Source of the DNA: Tubulanus polymorphus
Taxonomy: Eukaryota > Nemertea > Palaeonemertea > Tubulaniformes > Tubulanidae
Reading direction: 5' to 3'
Assembly: GCF_964204645.1 (NCBI RefSeq)
Contig: NC_134030.1
Coordinates: forward strand, 372,001-436,000
DNA: 64,000 nt
The position numbers were made by a program, and so were the translations under genes. Positions 47,713-58,054 of this stretch are shown in pieces (within the stretch, counting starts at the first letter, position 1; every line of letters begins with the position of its first letter). The notes below the pieces were generated by a model, which ran no database searches, was not told the origin of the DNA, and saw nothing but the letters and a program-made list of their open reading frames with translations.

Positions 47713-47719
47713 ACAGCAT

Positions 47720-48265
47720 TTGGTAATCGGTGAAACAACAGCATGTTTATTAGACCCGTGAATCCAAATGTGTTCAAACAACATAACAATCAATATTCAG
47801 CGCCCCCTCTTGGGCTCTTTGTTGTTTATGTTGATTATCAATTTGCTTCGCTTTCGATACAAAACGAGACAAATTCGAAGCGCAGATTATTTACAAACGC
47901 GCCTGTTCGACGCCCATTTTACCGCAAGTGTGATACCCAATTGCCACACGGTTTCGGGGTCCGCATTAGTTGTTGAAAATAGTTTTCTCTGTAGATATCG
48001 ATCCGTTGCCTGGAAAAAGCACTTTCTAGTTTATCTAATTGACTTTGATACACCGTTCTAGAAATTGTCAATCTTTTAGACGTTTTTGCCTCACCTTGTA
48101 TTTCATTTCATAAGATATTTTCATTGAAAGTGATAGAAGACGTCTGACGACATTTTATCAGCATACTTTCATAAACTGATCGTCCACACTTCACATGTGT
48201 TCAGTGCTTCACCTGAGATATTTCTAATTGAAAATGTACTACGAACACCAGATGTTAGACATTTT
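47720..48265 (+). repeat. Right arm of ~550-bp inverted repeat
   Basis: Inverted copy of 44020-44577. Beyond it the sequence runs into 109-bp satellite units. Confidence 0.9.
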
Positions 48266-48411
48266 ATCAGCACACTTTCAGAAACTGATCGTCCACACTT
48301 CACATGTGTTCAGTGCTTCACCTGAGATATTTCTAATTGAAAATGTACTACAAACACCAGATATTAGACATTTTATCTGCACACGATCAGTTTCTGAAAG
48401 TGCGCTGATAA

Positions 48412-48825
48412 ATGTCTACATTGTTCTTGTTTGGAGCGTTTGGAAATTCAGCTACTTTCCTGATAACGATAAGTCGTAGATTCCGCGGTTTATCTTACGC
48501 TAACTATTTGATAGTTTTATCTGTCAGTGATTTTCTGGTTTGTATCCATTATACGTTGATACCTGTTATACAGTTTATTTTATTGCTTCTAAACACTGGT
48601 GCTGTATTCATCATAGATTCACTGATCAGTTGTCAAATCTACGAATTTGTAATGGGGCTCGCAGCCATCAACAGTCCGTGGTTAATCGTGGCTATATCTC
48701 TAGAACGCGCGGCGGTTGTTCTCTTCCCGTTCACATCTCGTTTGATATGCACCCCGAAATTCGCTAGATTTGTTATATTCATAATTATTGCAGTTAATGT
48801 ACTGGTTATTTTCATCAGCCCTTAG
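48412..48825 (+). pseudogene. GPCR fragment, TM1-TM4 only
   Basis: A 137-codon frame reads LFGAFGNSATFLITISRRF (TM1 with the conserved GN), NYLIVLSVSDFLVC (TM2 with the Asp) and LIVAISLERAAVVLFPF (TM3 end with ERA). It ends in TM4 at FISP followed by a stop. Both ends run straight into 109-bp satellite sequence of opposite orientation; the ATG itself lies in satellite sequence (GATAAATGTCTA). Full class A receptors need seven helices, so this is a fragment. It is not a close copy of any other GPCR in the window. Confidence 0.7.
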
Positions 48826-49236
48826 AAATGTCTCAGGTGAAGCACTGAACACATGTGAAGTGTGGACGATCAGTTTTTGAAAGTGTGCTGATAAAATGTC
48901 TAATATCTGGTGTTTGTAGTTCATTTTCAATTAAAAATGTCTCAGGTGAAGCACTGAACACATGTGAAGTGTGGACGATCAGTTTCTGAAAGTGTGCTGA
49001 TAAAATGTCTAATATCTGGTGTTCGTAGTACATTTTCAATTGAAAATGTCTCAGGTGAAGCACTGAACACATGTGAAGTGTGGACGATCAGTTTCTGAAA
49101 GTGTGCTGATAAAATGTCTAATATCTGGTGTTTGTAGTTCATTTTCAATTAAAAATGTCTCAGGTGAAGAAATGAACACATTTGAAGTGTGGACGATCAG
49201 TTTCTGAAAGTGCGCCGATAAAATCTCTAATATCTG
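48826..49236 (-). repeat. 109-bp satellite, inverted array
   Basis: Just under four copies in minus orientation. The last is split by the insertion of the element at 49234-50048 and continues at 50045-50160. Confidence 0.93.
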
Positions 49237-50048
49237 GGACCGGTTTCACAAAGCATAATTAACTTCAATTATGATTAGGACCTAAATCTTGATTAAATTT
49301 CTTCAATTATGATTAGTTAAGTACGATTGAAATTCGGTTTCACAAAAGGGTTTAATTAAAAAATTAACTTATTACATAATTAGGCAACTTAATTACAATT
49401 TAAATGTATCAAAATGGTTGAAGATTGCTCTGAAAGGTCTCAGGAACCAGTGGAAAACTTAGCAAGATGTCTCTAAAGTTTTTGAATAGAAACTCACCTC
49501 CAGTCAGCAAAATAAAATCCTCGTAAATGGGGTTTATTTCCGAGCAGTGATTAGCACTTGTTAACACTATAACTCCATAGATGTGTACTCTACTGACAGA
49601 AATCTATCATATGTATGGACAAAATCAATTAATTCAATACTTCTTTTAAGTATGTGGTGGTCGTGCTGACAAAAACATAGGATGTTTGAAAATAAATCAA
49701 TAGAATAGAGTATTGACATTCCTTTTTTACAAAAGGCAAAAAATCCAGATTATTCAGCCAAACAATCTGAAAAATTGAATAAGTGTAGGAATTGCCGTCG
49801 TCAATTAATAAACACCAAATTCCATGAGAAATATCTGCAGCTTTTTGTTCTTAATAATAAACTAATGATGATTAAATTGTTTAATTACACTCTAGAGGAG
49901 AATCAAATTTTGTGATTAACTTAATTATAATTAAAGTTAATTACGTTTTGTGAAACACCTAACGTGATTTAATCACGATGATTTAATCATGATTAGTGAT
50001 TTAATTATAATTAAGGGTTAATTACGCTTTATGAAACCGGCCCCTGGG
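49234..50048. mobile_element. Nested palindromic MITE in satellite
   Basis: The left end GGGACCGGTTTCACAAAGCA and right end TGCTTTGTGAAACCGG-like sequence (found as CGCTTTATGAAACCGGCCCC) are inverted repeats. Inner ends (GGTTTCACAAAAGGG at 49342 and ACGTTTTGTGAAACACC at about 49945) suggest a second copy nested inside. The interior of about 500 bp has no coding sequence. Confidence 0.75.
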
Positions 50049-50378
50049 GTTTGTAGTTCCTTACAATTAGCAATATCTCAGATGAAGCACTGAACACATG
50101 TGAAGTGTGGACGATCAGTTTCTGAAAGTGCGCTGATAAAATGTCTAATGTCTGATGTTTATAGCTTATTTACGAGATGCGGTTTCAATCCTGAACACGA
50201 ACATTAAAGATGGCCGATTTGTTTGTCATAAAACCGGTGACCACGTGTTAGGTCAAGCTGCGTATCTTCCAACTGCTTCGGCAATTATTGAACGTTTCCA
50301 AACTTCTGTTACCATCACGATACCCACTCGGATGGAAAATTTTATAATTCGGTAGATCGATTTAAAATGTCGTTAGTG

Positions 50379-50387
50379 TATATAAAG
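50379..50387 (+). promoter_or_regulatory. TATA box of small secreted protein gene
   Basis: TATATAAAG is followed about 30 bases later by the likely transcription start. A non-coding first exon ends at the donor ACG/GTAAGC (50463/50464). Confidence 0.55.
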
Positions 50388-51092
50388 AGAATCGACTAAG
50401 CTTCTTCCAAAACGTTCGTTTGCTCCAGTATTCAGCAGTTAACTACGTAACACTACACAAACGGTAAGCATTATATTTACACAAGTTCTAGGAAGTTTTT
50501 GATGTGACGTGATATTGATATATCAAACATCTTTATTAACCGTTGATTTTAAATCAAAGCGATATCATTTACGCTTTATAGATTTGTGACACATTAATCA
50601 TTTTGATGGTTTAAGTTAGTATAAATGAAATTTTCAATAACAATATTTAAGTAAGTTAAAGATATTGAATGTTTTTTGTAGTTTTAAGGCAAATTTTCTT
50701 CCAACTTCGATAGTACGATGAGCGTGGGAAAAATCATCGTTACTAACTGAATCTCGCATGAACCTTTCGATAAAAACAATTCCATAATCAGAAATGAAAA
50801 AATACCGCTATATACTAATGATACATAAGTTATGCGGAAAAGTTCGACTTCAAAACGGCACCGAACTCGCTGAGAATTTTACTCACGTGAATTTCGTATT
50901 AACGTTATTGTTACTAAGCAAACATTTTTTTTTAAGAAAATGCTTTAAGAAAAGCCGCGATCATTAAATTCATCGTATATCAATTGACTGAGGTTTTTTC
51001 GTGTTGCAAGCCGAATCGTACTAACGAGGTTTGACTGTGGCGTAATGTGCATCAATGTTTTATTCTTTCAGTTTATCACCAACTACTTCACT

Positions 51093-51302
51093 ATGAATTT
51101 CTTACGAATTTGCGTCGTTCTTGTCGTCATGGTGGCGATCGTTCATTCGCAACCTGTAACCGAAGAACAACTCAACGAACTCGAAAAAGAGAAACTCGAA
51201 ATTGAAATAGCAAATCTGAAACTTACCAGGGGATACTTGAAAGCCCAGGCGGAGAAAGAAAACCTTTTACTGGATCATCTCAAAAATCCGCAAGATAAAT
51301 AA
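51093..51302 (+). CDS. Small secreted coiled-coil protein (69 aa)
   Basis: The coding exon starts at ATG 51093, just after an acceptor (TTCTTTCAG at 51071). It encodes a signal peptide (MNFLRICVVLVVMVAIVHSQ) and a short helical, Glu/Lys/Leu-rich mature peptide (EEQLNELEKEKLEIEIANLK). No Cys and no known domain. The intron in the 5' UTR, the signal peptide and the terminal helix match the gene at 45427-46140, so the two are probably paralogs, this one lacking the basic and pentad-repeat middle. The TATA box and splice sites make it likely to be a real, highly expressed short gene. Possible AATAAA at about 51986. Confidence 0.65.
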   Translation: MNFLRICVVLVVMVAIVHSQPVTEEQLNELEKEKLEIEIANLKLTRGYLKAQAEKENLLLDHLKNPQDK

Positions 51303-52240
51303 TACCTAACTTGAATAAGATCTTTAGTAAGTGATAATCAATTTTACTTTTACAAATTTTCCGGTACTATTTGTAACCATCGGTGCAACGATATATAGAG
51401 AATCCCGGCCACGCTGATTTAACGAGAAACATCAAATCCGATTAGTTTCCTTAAAGCTAATGATTTATTGATTAGACGTTTCGAATATAACCTAATAACT
51501 CATCTACAGGTATCACTAATCGGACTTCATCGTCCGTTATACCAGTGTGGGATCGTTTTCTATACGACTGTTATATTTGCGTTTATAATGAAATAGAGCT
51601 GGACCCTCGGGTATATAGTTTACCTATCATCTAAGCGAATTACATATTAAACATGTGAAGCCTGATGCATTTACTAGTACGATCTAAAATATTTTAGTAG
51701 ACAGTAATATGGATGAATGAATTCTAACAGAGAGCCAATTGATCTTGCAAAATATTTGTATAGTCCAGTACCGCGGGCTTAGCTAGAAAATCTAACTCAA
51801 TTTTTTGCGCATTATGAGAGAGACTGGCTTTACTGATTCATAGCAAATACTTTGTAAAGTTAATCTGTTTTCACCACTGAAATGATTTTAAAAACTGACA
51901 CTCACTCAATGCTTAAACTGACACTAAGGAATTGTATTTTTTCGTTCCAGTTCGAAGCTCCGTATAGCGAAATATGCATTATCAAATAAAGTTGTTCTTT
52001 TTGAGTTCAATAAAAATCTTCTAAAAGTAAATTTAAAAAAAAACGGAATTTCATTTTTCTTCGTTTTTTGTTTTGCTTTGTGGAGGAATCGATGTGACCT
52101 TGCGCAGGATTTTCCCCAGAGAACCGCCTAACTCGACAATAAATCCCAAATATCAGAAAACTAATCAGAAAATACAATGACGAGGACCCTGTGAGCTAGG
52201 TTCCGGCATCGGGTATCCGGCTCAGAGGAACTAGGATCCA
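51303..52240. other. Gene-less stretch
   Basis: Probable 3' UTR of the small secreted protein gene (AATAAA signals near 51986 and 52009), otherwise nothing recognised. Confidence 0.4.
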
Positions 52241-52259
52241 GCCTTGATATCCGACCAGA

Positions 52260-52720
52260 AACTGTGGCCCAGGCGCGTCCAAGGCTTATTGTAAAATACC
52301 GAAAAGGAAGCACTGCAACCCTGCCACCAACCGGGAAATCATTTAAACATCACATAAAACGAAGGAACTTAAAAATCTATTTTCTGGATTCAAACGTAAT
52401 TGACTTTATCCTCACCGATCGGGTCGGTAATGGATGGGAATTACAAAGTAAACACTTCTACATGCGCTGCTGCCGAGGGTGTTCAAAATAATATATCCTG
52501 TATTCAACATGGGGCAAATACGACAACGGTCATCTCCACATTTATCTGTTCCTTTGGGAGCATCAGCCGTTTCGCGGCTAAAAACATTTGAGTGAACAAA
52601 ATTATCTGTTCGATTCTTAGGCCGTCGGTAAGCAACAATAGGTAGGAGTGAGTTTGTTAGACATTTTGATGATATCAAATTTTTCGTAAATAATTTTGCC
52701 TGTTTCGCCAAAAACTGCAT
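52260..52720 (-). pseudogene. Penelope-like retroelement fragment
   Basis: The minus strand reads AKLFTKNLISSKCLTNSLLP, IVAYRRPKNRTDNFVHSN, then GTDKCGDDRCRICPML and SACRSVYFVIPI. The series (V)AYRRPKN..D..V.S, then CG..RC..CP, then C.S..VYF, is the linker between reverse transcriptase and GIY-YIG nuclease in Penelope-like elements. The reverse-transcriptase core is missing and the downstream nuclease region is decayed with stops. It ends abruptly at 52720 against a GPCR fragment. Confidence 0.7.
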
Positions 52721-52905
52721 ATATAATATTTCCTGATTTCCGATCTGCAGAGAATGCCGTATTCAGGAAAGCTATAACTGTAATCAAACTGATTACTCTT
52801 TGCTTTGCTCCGTACTTCATAAGCGTTTCGTGTATTATCATAATCGCTATAAAACTGGCGTCGCGATCAGTGAAATCTTCTCGGAAAACTGTACAAAATA
52901 TTCCC
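52718..52905 (+). pseudogene. Internal fragment of the array-type GPCR
   Basis: The plus strand encodes IIFPDFRSAENAVFRKAITV, IKLITLCFAPYFISVSCI and IKLASRSVKSSRKTVQN, the ECL2-TM5-IC3 part of the 339-aa receptor of the 32-41 kb array. Then it diverges. It shares FRK with copies 2/3 and ITVIKL with copy 1, so it derives from another, possibly ancestral unit. Confidence 0.88.
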
Positions 52906-53037
52906 TTCGAAGTACTACATTTGACAATGCTCTACGGTGTGAAAACTTTAGGGATTTCAAGTGACAAATAATATCACGTTAAAACTAATGGGGGTGTATA
53001 TGGGTCACATCGCGATAAAAATCATTTTGCGTTAATC

Positions 53038-53110
53038 GGTTTCGTAGTGTAGTGGTTATCACGTCCGCTTCACACGCGGAAGGTCGCGGGTTCGAGCCCC
53101 GCCGAAACCT
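53038..53110 (+). tRNA. tRNA-Val (anticodon CAC)
   Basis: Complete cloverleaf: acceptor GGTTTCG/CGAAACC, A box TAGTGTAGTGGTTATCA, anticodon loop TTCACAC (anticodon CAC), B box GGTTCGAGCCC. A T run at 53110-53115 serves as the pol III terminator. Confidence 0.96.
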
Positions 53111-53307
53111 TTTTTGTCACCGAATTTCCCGAAGCCCATTTCCCCCCCCCACCGCCCCCACCCACAGAAACATTTTTTCCTGTACGTAATGTTTTACGTT
53201 TTCTTCGTTCAGCTTCGAAATAAAATCGAAAACATCGAACAACAAAAAAAAAAACAAACTGACTACAAAATATGATTTTTTTTCAACAAATAATTTAAAA
53301 CATTTTA

Positions 53308-53631
53308 TTATATTACCAGAGGAAAATAACAAATTCGACAATGAGAACTCCTTACAATTGATTCAATAGAGTATCTGAGAATGTTTATATGAAATATCTG
53401 CCCGATTAACAAGGCACTGAACATAGTGTCTAATATCGCCACCAGGGCGCGTGCGCGGCAGAATCCCCGGATGACAGCATATATACAAACATTTATCCGT
53501 CTTTGATTGTCAACTTTCAACGAGTCAACAAACCATCGCCAGGTGGCGTCAAATTTGTCGGTTATGACGTCATCGATGATCTGCCCGTAGATCCGGGGAT
53601 TTTCAACAACAGTTTCTAAAGCAGCCGACAT
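53308..53631 (-). CDS. Hypothetical protein (107 aa)
   Basis: Minus-strand frame beginning MSAALETVVENPRIYG, with amphipathic-looking helices (IIDDVITDKFDATWRWFVDS, then NVCIYAVIRGFCRARALVAI). No domain recognised. GC content is slightly higher than the flanks. It may be a small single-exon gene or chance. Confidence 0.25.
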   Translation of the reverse strand: MSAALETVVENPRIYGQIIDDVITDKFDATWRWFVDSLKVDNQRRINVCIYAVIRGFCRARALVAILDTMFSALLIGQIFHINILRYSIESIVRSSHCRICYFPLVI

Positions 53632-54470
53632 AAGCGACACGTTCTATAAGTGGATCACGTGATGTGTGAATAGTAAATGTACAAGTATAGAAAAATGCGT
53701 AGTCTGTGCGCGATCCGTTTAAATTAAATTCATCCGAATTTATTCGAAATCCAAAAAATCAATTCAAGTAATTTATGTAGCTTTGTCCGTTCGACATAAT
53801 TGCGTACAAATCAAAGCAAATTTTGTCGAATAAGAGTTTCCGTTTTGTTTTCCAGGGGGCGTCAACGTCGACCTGATGACGTCACTTATTATTGTATAAT
53901 CTAAACGGATTTAACTCAGACTACTGCAGTGTAATGTATTGATGCCGGGATGATAGATCTGTGATCGAATTTTTAAGTTTAATTTCTGTTTTCAAAAAAC
54001 GTTTCAATTAAATTCAACTACATTCTCGATATCCGGAATAGAAAGTTACAAAGGTTTCCACGTCATCATCCACACAAGCCTTATATTTATATACACTGCA
54101 CGGTATATCCCAAAATGACGTCATCCGTTACGATGACCTATATATCATCATCCCAGCATGTTACATTTACTGTATAATTGATAATGATAATAATAATAAC
54201 ATATATTGATATTTATATATTTCTGATGTAAACCGTTGTGGAGTTCGCTATAAAACTTTATGTATTTCACAACAGAGCGGTTTCTGTCGAGACTATCTGT
54301 GAATTATCAATAGTACACATGTACGTGAATATGGACAGCCATCGACGCCAAAATACTGTGCGAGTTTTAATTAACATTCATAGATTACATATTTTTGGCA
54401 GAAATTGCGTCCAATACGTAAACAATGATACCTACAAAAAGCCAACAAATAATTTATCTTTTTAGCTTGA
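53632..54470. other. Gene-less stretch
   Basis: Nothing recognisable except a few TGACGTCA-type sites (for example near 53878 and 54117). Confidence 0.4.
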
Positions 54471-54474
54471 TCCA

Positions 54475-54690
54475 GTTCCGGATCCAGTTCCACAGTTAAT
54501 GGACTCAGTTACACAGTTCTGGACTCCAGTTCCACGGTTCTGAATCCAGTTCCACAGATCTGGATTCAGTCCCACAGTTACTGGACCCAGTTCCACAATT
54601 CGGGACATAGTTCCACAGTTCTGGACATAGTTCCACAGTTCTTGTTTCAGTTCCACATTTCCGGAATCAGTTCCACAGTTCTGGATCCAG
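54475..54690 (-). repeat. ~20-bp CCAGTTCCACAGTTCTGGAT minisatellite
   Basis: About eleven degenerate copies. Confidence 0.88.
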
Positions 54691-54940
54691 ATGTTAAGTC
54701 AAGAATTGACTCTTAAAAGTACTCTTAAAAGTAACTGAAAACTAATTCAACTAATTTAAACCGATGAGAATTGTGGAACTAGATTACGCGCACGAGATGT
54801 TTGAATACCGGAAACTGAGTGTAATAAACACAGACTATGAGAACAGGAAGCTTACTCAAAATATACCCTACTTGAATTAACATCGAAATTATGCGACTCT
54901 TAGTAAAAACATCGTTATAATTTTAATAAAAAACTATGTC

Positions 54941-55074
54941 ACATTTCAGCGGCCATTTTGGATCGCGCGTGATTTCGATGAAGTCACGTGCGGCGCGAGA
55001 CTTTGATGTTTCAGTCGTCGAGTAACGATTTTGACCAAGTATCGCGTAATAATCCAAGATGGCCGCTGAAATGT
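54941..55074. mobile_element. 134-bp MITE
   Basis: Terminal inverted repeats ACATTTCAGCGGCCATTTTG and CAAGATGGCCGCTGAAATGT, about 22 bp with one mismatch. No coding capacity. Confidence 0.8.
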
Positions 55075-57576
55075 TAAATAGGTTCATTCTCTAAACGTTC
55101 ATATATTTTTTTAAATAACAAATTTACTTTCTATTTGACGATGATAGTCTGTGTACTTGCCGCAGACATTAAACATCGATCGTCATTCCCGGTTGACATT
55201 ATTCGCTACTTATGATAACATCACTGAGAAACAAGCAGCAATCTCAGAATTAGGAGGAATTAAAAAACAGGTGATATGGATAGACAGGTGCGCGAAAACA
55301 AAATAATAATAAAATCAGAATTTAAAATCATTATTACTATGATTGATATAATTATTGTGATTTTGGTAATTAATTAAATATCGTTTAATTATCTAATAAT
55401 TAATTAATAAAAGAGTATATTATGAATAACATTATATTTTATACAACGAAGTTTTCTAGAGAATTCATGAAAAGAATAATAACAAATATCTAAAAAGGAA
55501 TTTCATAAAATCAAATAAGAATTTGGCTTCTTTTTTTCACTCGGTATCAATTTCTGTCGAATTCACCATTCTAATTTCTGTGAATTCCCGATAAAAACAC
55601 ACAGCGACACCTGACGGCAGTGTCAAGAAAATAATTTACAAAATCCAAAAAGAATTCAAACGGAGAAATGTTCTGTTTTTCTAAATGAACGAGAGAGGGC
55701 GCCTCACACAGACGGAAGACTCTATGCTTCAGTATCTACACACTGTAGTGATCAGCATTTCAATGATTACACAATATTCCAGAAAAGCAATTTAATTATT
55801 TAATTATTTTTGTTTAATCAGCGAGTCCCAGTGCGGTAGCTGTTATATATTCTACCGGTTTTTGCTGCAATATTAAGAAGGAAATATAAATTCCTAAAAG
55901 TCCCCTCCTCGCAGAAGCAGCGGCTGCTGCTGCTGCTGTCTGATTCATCGTTTCATTCATCCGCCATATTAAATCTCGTGTCGTCATGGCAACTGTATTA
56001 TCATTATTTTACAATACATATTATACATAATCTCTCTCACTCTCAACATTATCACCTAACAATATCATCAGGTTGTCATGGTGACGCGCCTTGACCGACC
56101 AATGAATGTACGCCATCGAACCACGTGACGGAAATGTTGATGCAATTTATGTTCTAATAATGTTGATTGGTTTAGAACTAAAAACCGTCAGTCTGCCGAA
56201 GCTAACACAGGGATGCGAGGTTCTGGGATAGTTAGCATAAGAGATATAGATATATATGGATTCATGTCTAGCGCCCGATTGTCACATTCTCCATTACAGC
56301 CAATCAGAGGACGACTCGTCGAGTGACGCTGCGTGACGTCACCGACAACTACTTCCTGTAATGGAGCATGTAACGTGATATTAGTACGCGGCAGAAGGCA
56401 CTGTGTGGTGGCGTGATTCGCCCAGAAATAGGACAAAGATAGTCAAACTCATCAAAATGAAATCTCAATCGAAGCATCTGATACCCTAGAATTTTAGAAT
56501 CTTCAAGATCCTAGAACAATCCTATAATCCTAGAACCTAGGTATTTCTAGAATCCTAGAATATTATCTAAATCAATCAATAAAACAGCAATAAAGAGATC
56601 GTCATTAGTTTGGAGTTGATTCGTGGAATGGATAAATTATTACGTCACTCATATTTTCACAAATCGCGTAAAATGCAGAAACACGACTATGCTGTGCTCA
56701 ATATGGCCGCAATGGCGACCTATTTGTATTTTCTAGTGGTAGGCGCCTATGTTTTGATTTTCGTACATCGTCGTTTTTTTGATTTTTTATTCTATCAGTG
56801 AAGTAAAACTTCAAGTCGAAATGATAATAATAATTTCCACTCGAGTTCGACCGATCGTGGAACAACAAAATATTCGTCTCGGGATGGAAACGCAATATCC
56901 GGTTTTACAACTATACACCGCTAGCTGGCGCCACCGTCGGCTCGTTTTAAAACGTAAACAAAAATATTTACAAGTGGCCTAAAAGTGGTGCGTGTGAAAA
57001 ACGATCTATTCGTAATTAATAATTAAAATAATTAATCAATTAATGGAGTACCGGCACATGTCACCAGGTGGTGCGACTATACGGTCGGGTTTGAACGATA
57101 GTTGAAATCAGTTGATTTCAAATATTCTACGATGAAAACACTTTTTTACTCTATTGTGTTTATTGCAGTCTTCAGCGCAAATTGATCAGAAATAGTTGAA
57201 TCGATGATAGACTACTAGCGACACCTGGTGGATCCTTTCATCGAATCCTCCCTTGCCACAGCTCGTAGCAGGGCCGATATCCCGTCAACAGATACTCAAA
57301 GACTAGAACTGTGAACTTAGAAAACTCGGTGAGCAAAAATTACGCTTTTTTCGTTTCACTGAAACATTTTCCCCGAAACGGAGAAAAAAATCTAAATTGA
57401 ATAAAAAGTGTTCGTAATAGTGTATCGAGTGCGCGTGCGCGCGAGCACTGACGTGTGACGTCATCTCGTGTGGATTTGACGTCACTTTCTGGCAGGATTG
57501 CGAACAAGTCTTCACATTTATATAATCAGTCTCGGTAGTAGATGCCACAACCTGCAATTTGTACGGAAACAATATT
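55075..57576. other. Gene-less stretch downstream of diacylglycerol kinase
   Basis: No gene could be supported. A short (CTG)n lies near 55930. The minus-strand frame behind it (MNETMNQTAAAAAAASARRG to a stop at about 55820) is an uncertain candidate with no homology I recognise. Confidence 0.4.
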
Positions 57577-57720
57577 AATATTCCTGAAGATGACTATTAG
57601 GATATAGTCGAAACGTTGAATAAACTACACTAGCTCAAGAAATACAGTATTCCTGAAGATCACCATTATGATTAAGTCGAAACGTTGAATAAACTACACT
57701 AGCTCAAGGAATACAGCATA
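57577..57720 (+). repeat. Two copies of the 69-bp satellite unit, plus orientation
   Basis: TTCCTGAAGATGACTATTAG, then ATATAGTCGAAACGTTGAA and ACTACACTAGCTCAAG, twice. This is the inverse complement of the large array at 62011-63516. The first copy has a perfect GACTAT/ATAGTC hairpin. Confidence 0.9.
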
Positions 57721-58054
57721 ATTCCATATAAGATATTATATGAGTTTTAGATAGATCTCAAAACTATCTCAGATTATAATATCTCAGTTATAAGATAAAC
57801 TTTGAGATATATCATCGATTATAAGATTGATGAAAATACTCACACAATGCAAATAGAATAATATCGTCTGCGTGAACTGGCGAAATCACCGTTTGAATAA
57901 TTTAAAAAACTTGTTCTTGTTCATAGTGGGAGGTCCCATTAACATCGGCACCTGATTCTTATGAGATATCGATATCTAAAAAATATATATATATCAAAAT
58001 ATCATTAATAAATATATATATATATATATCGAATATAATATAATCGGATATTGG

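Noticed and set aside
47295-47789. Two minus-strand frames of Ser/Asp/Trp/Ile repeats
   Set aside because: By-product of the 12-bp GATCCACTGATG minisatellite.
47768-48061. 97-codon frame present in both arms of the inverted repeat
   Set aside because: Conservation between arms is explained by DNA identity; no domain, and substitutions do not favour synonymous sites by eye.
55820-55985. Minus-strand frame with an Ala run as the last exon of the diacylglycerol kinase
   Set aside because: The kinase frame already ends at 58055 and the peptide does not resemble any kinase C-terminus.
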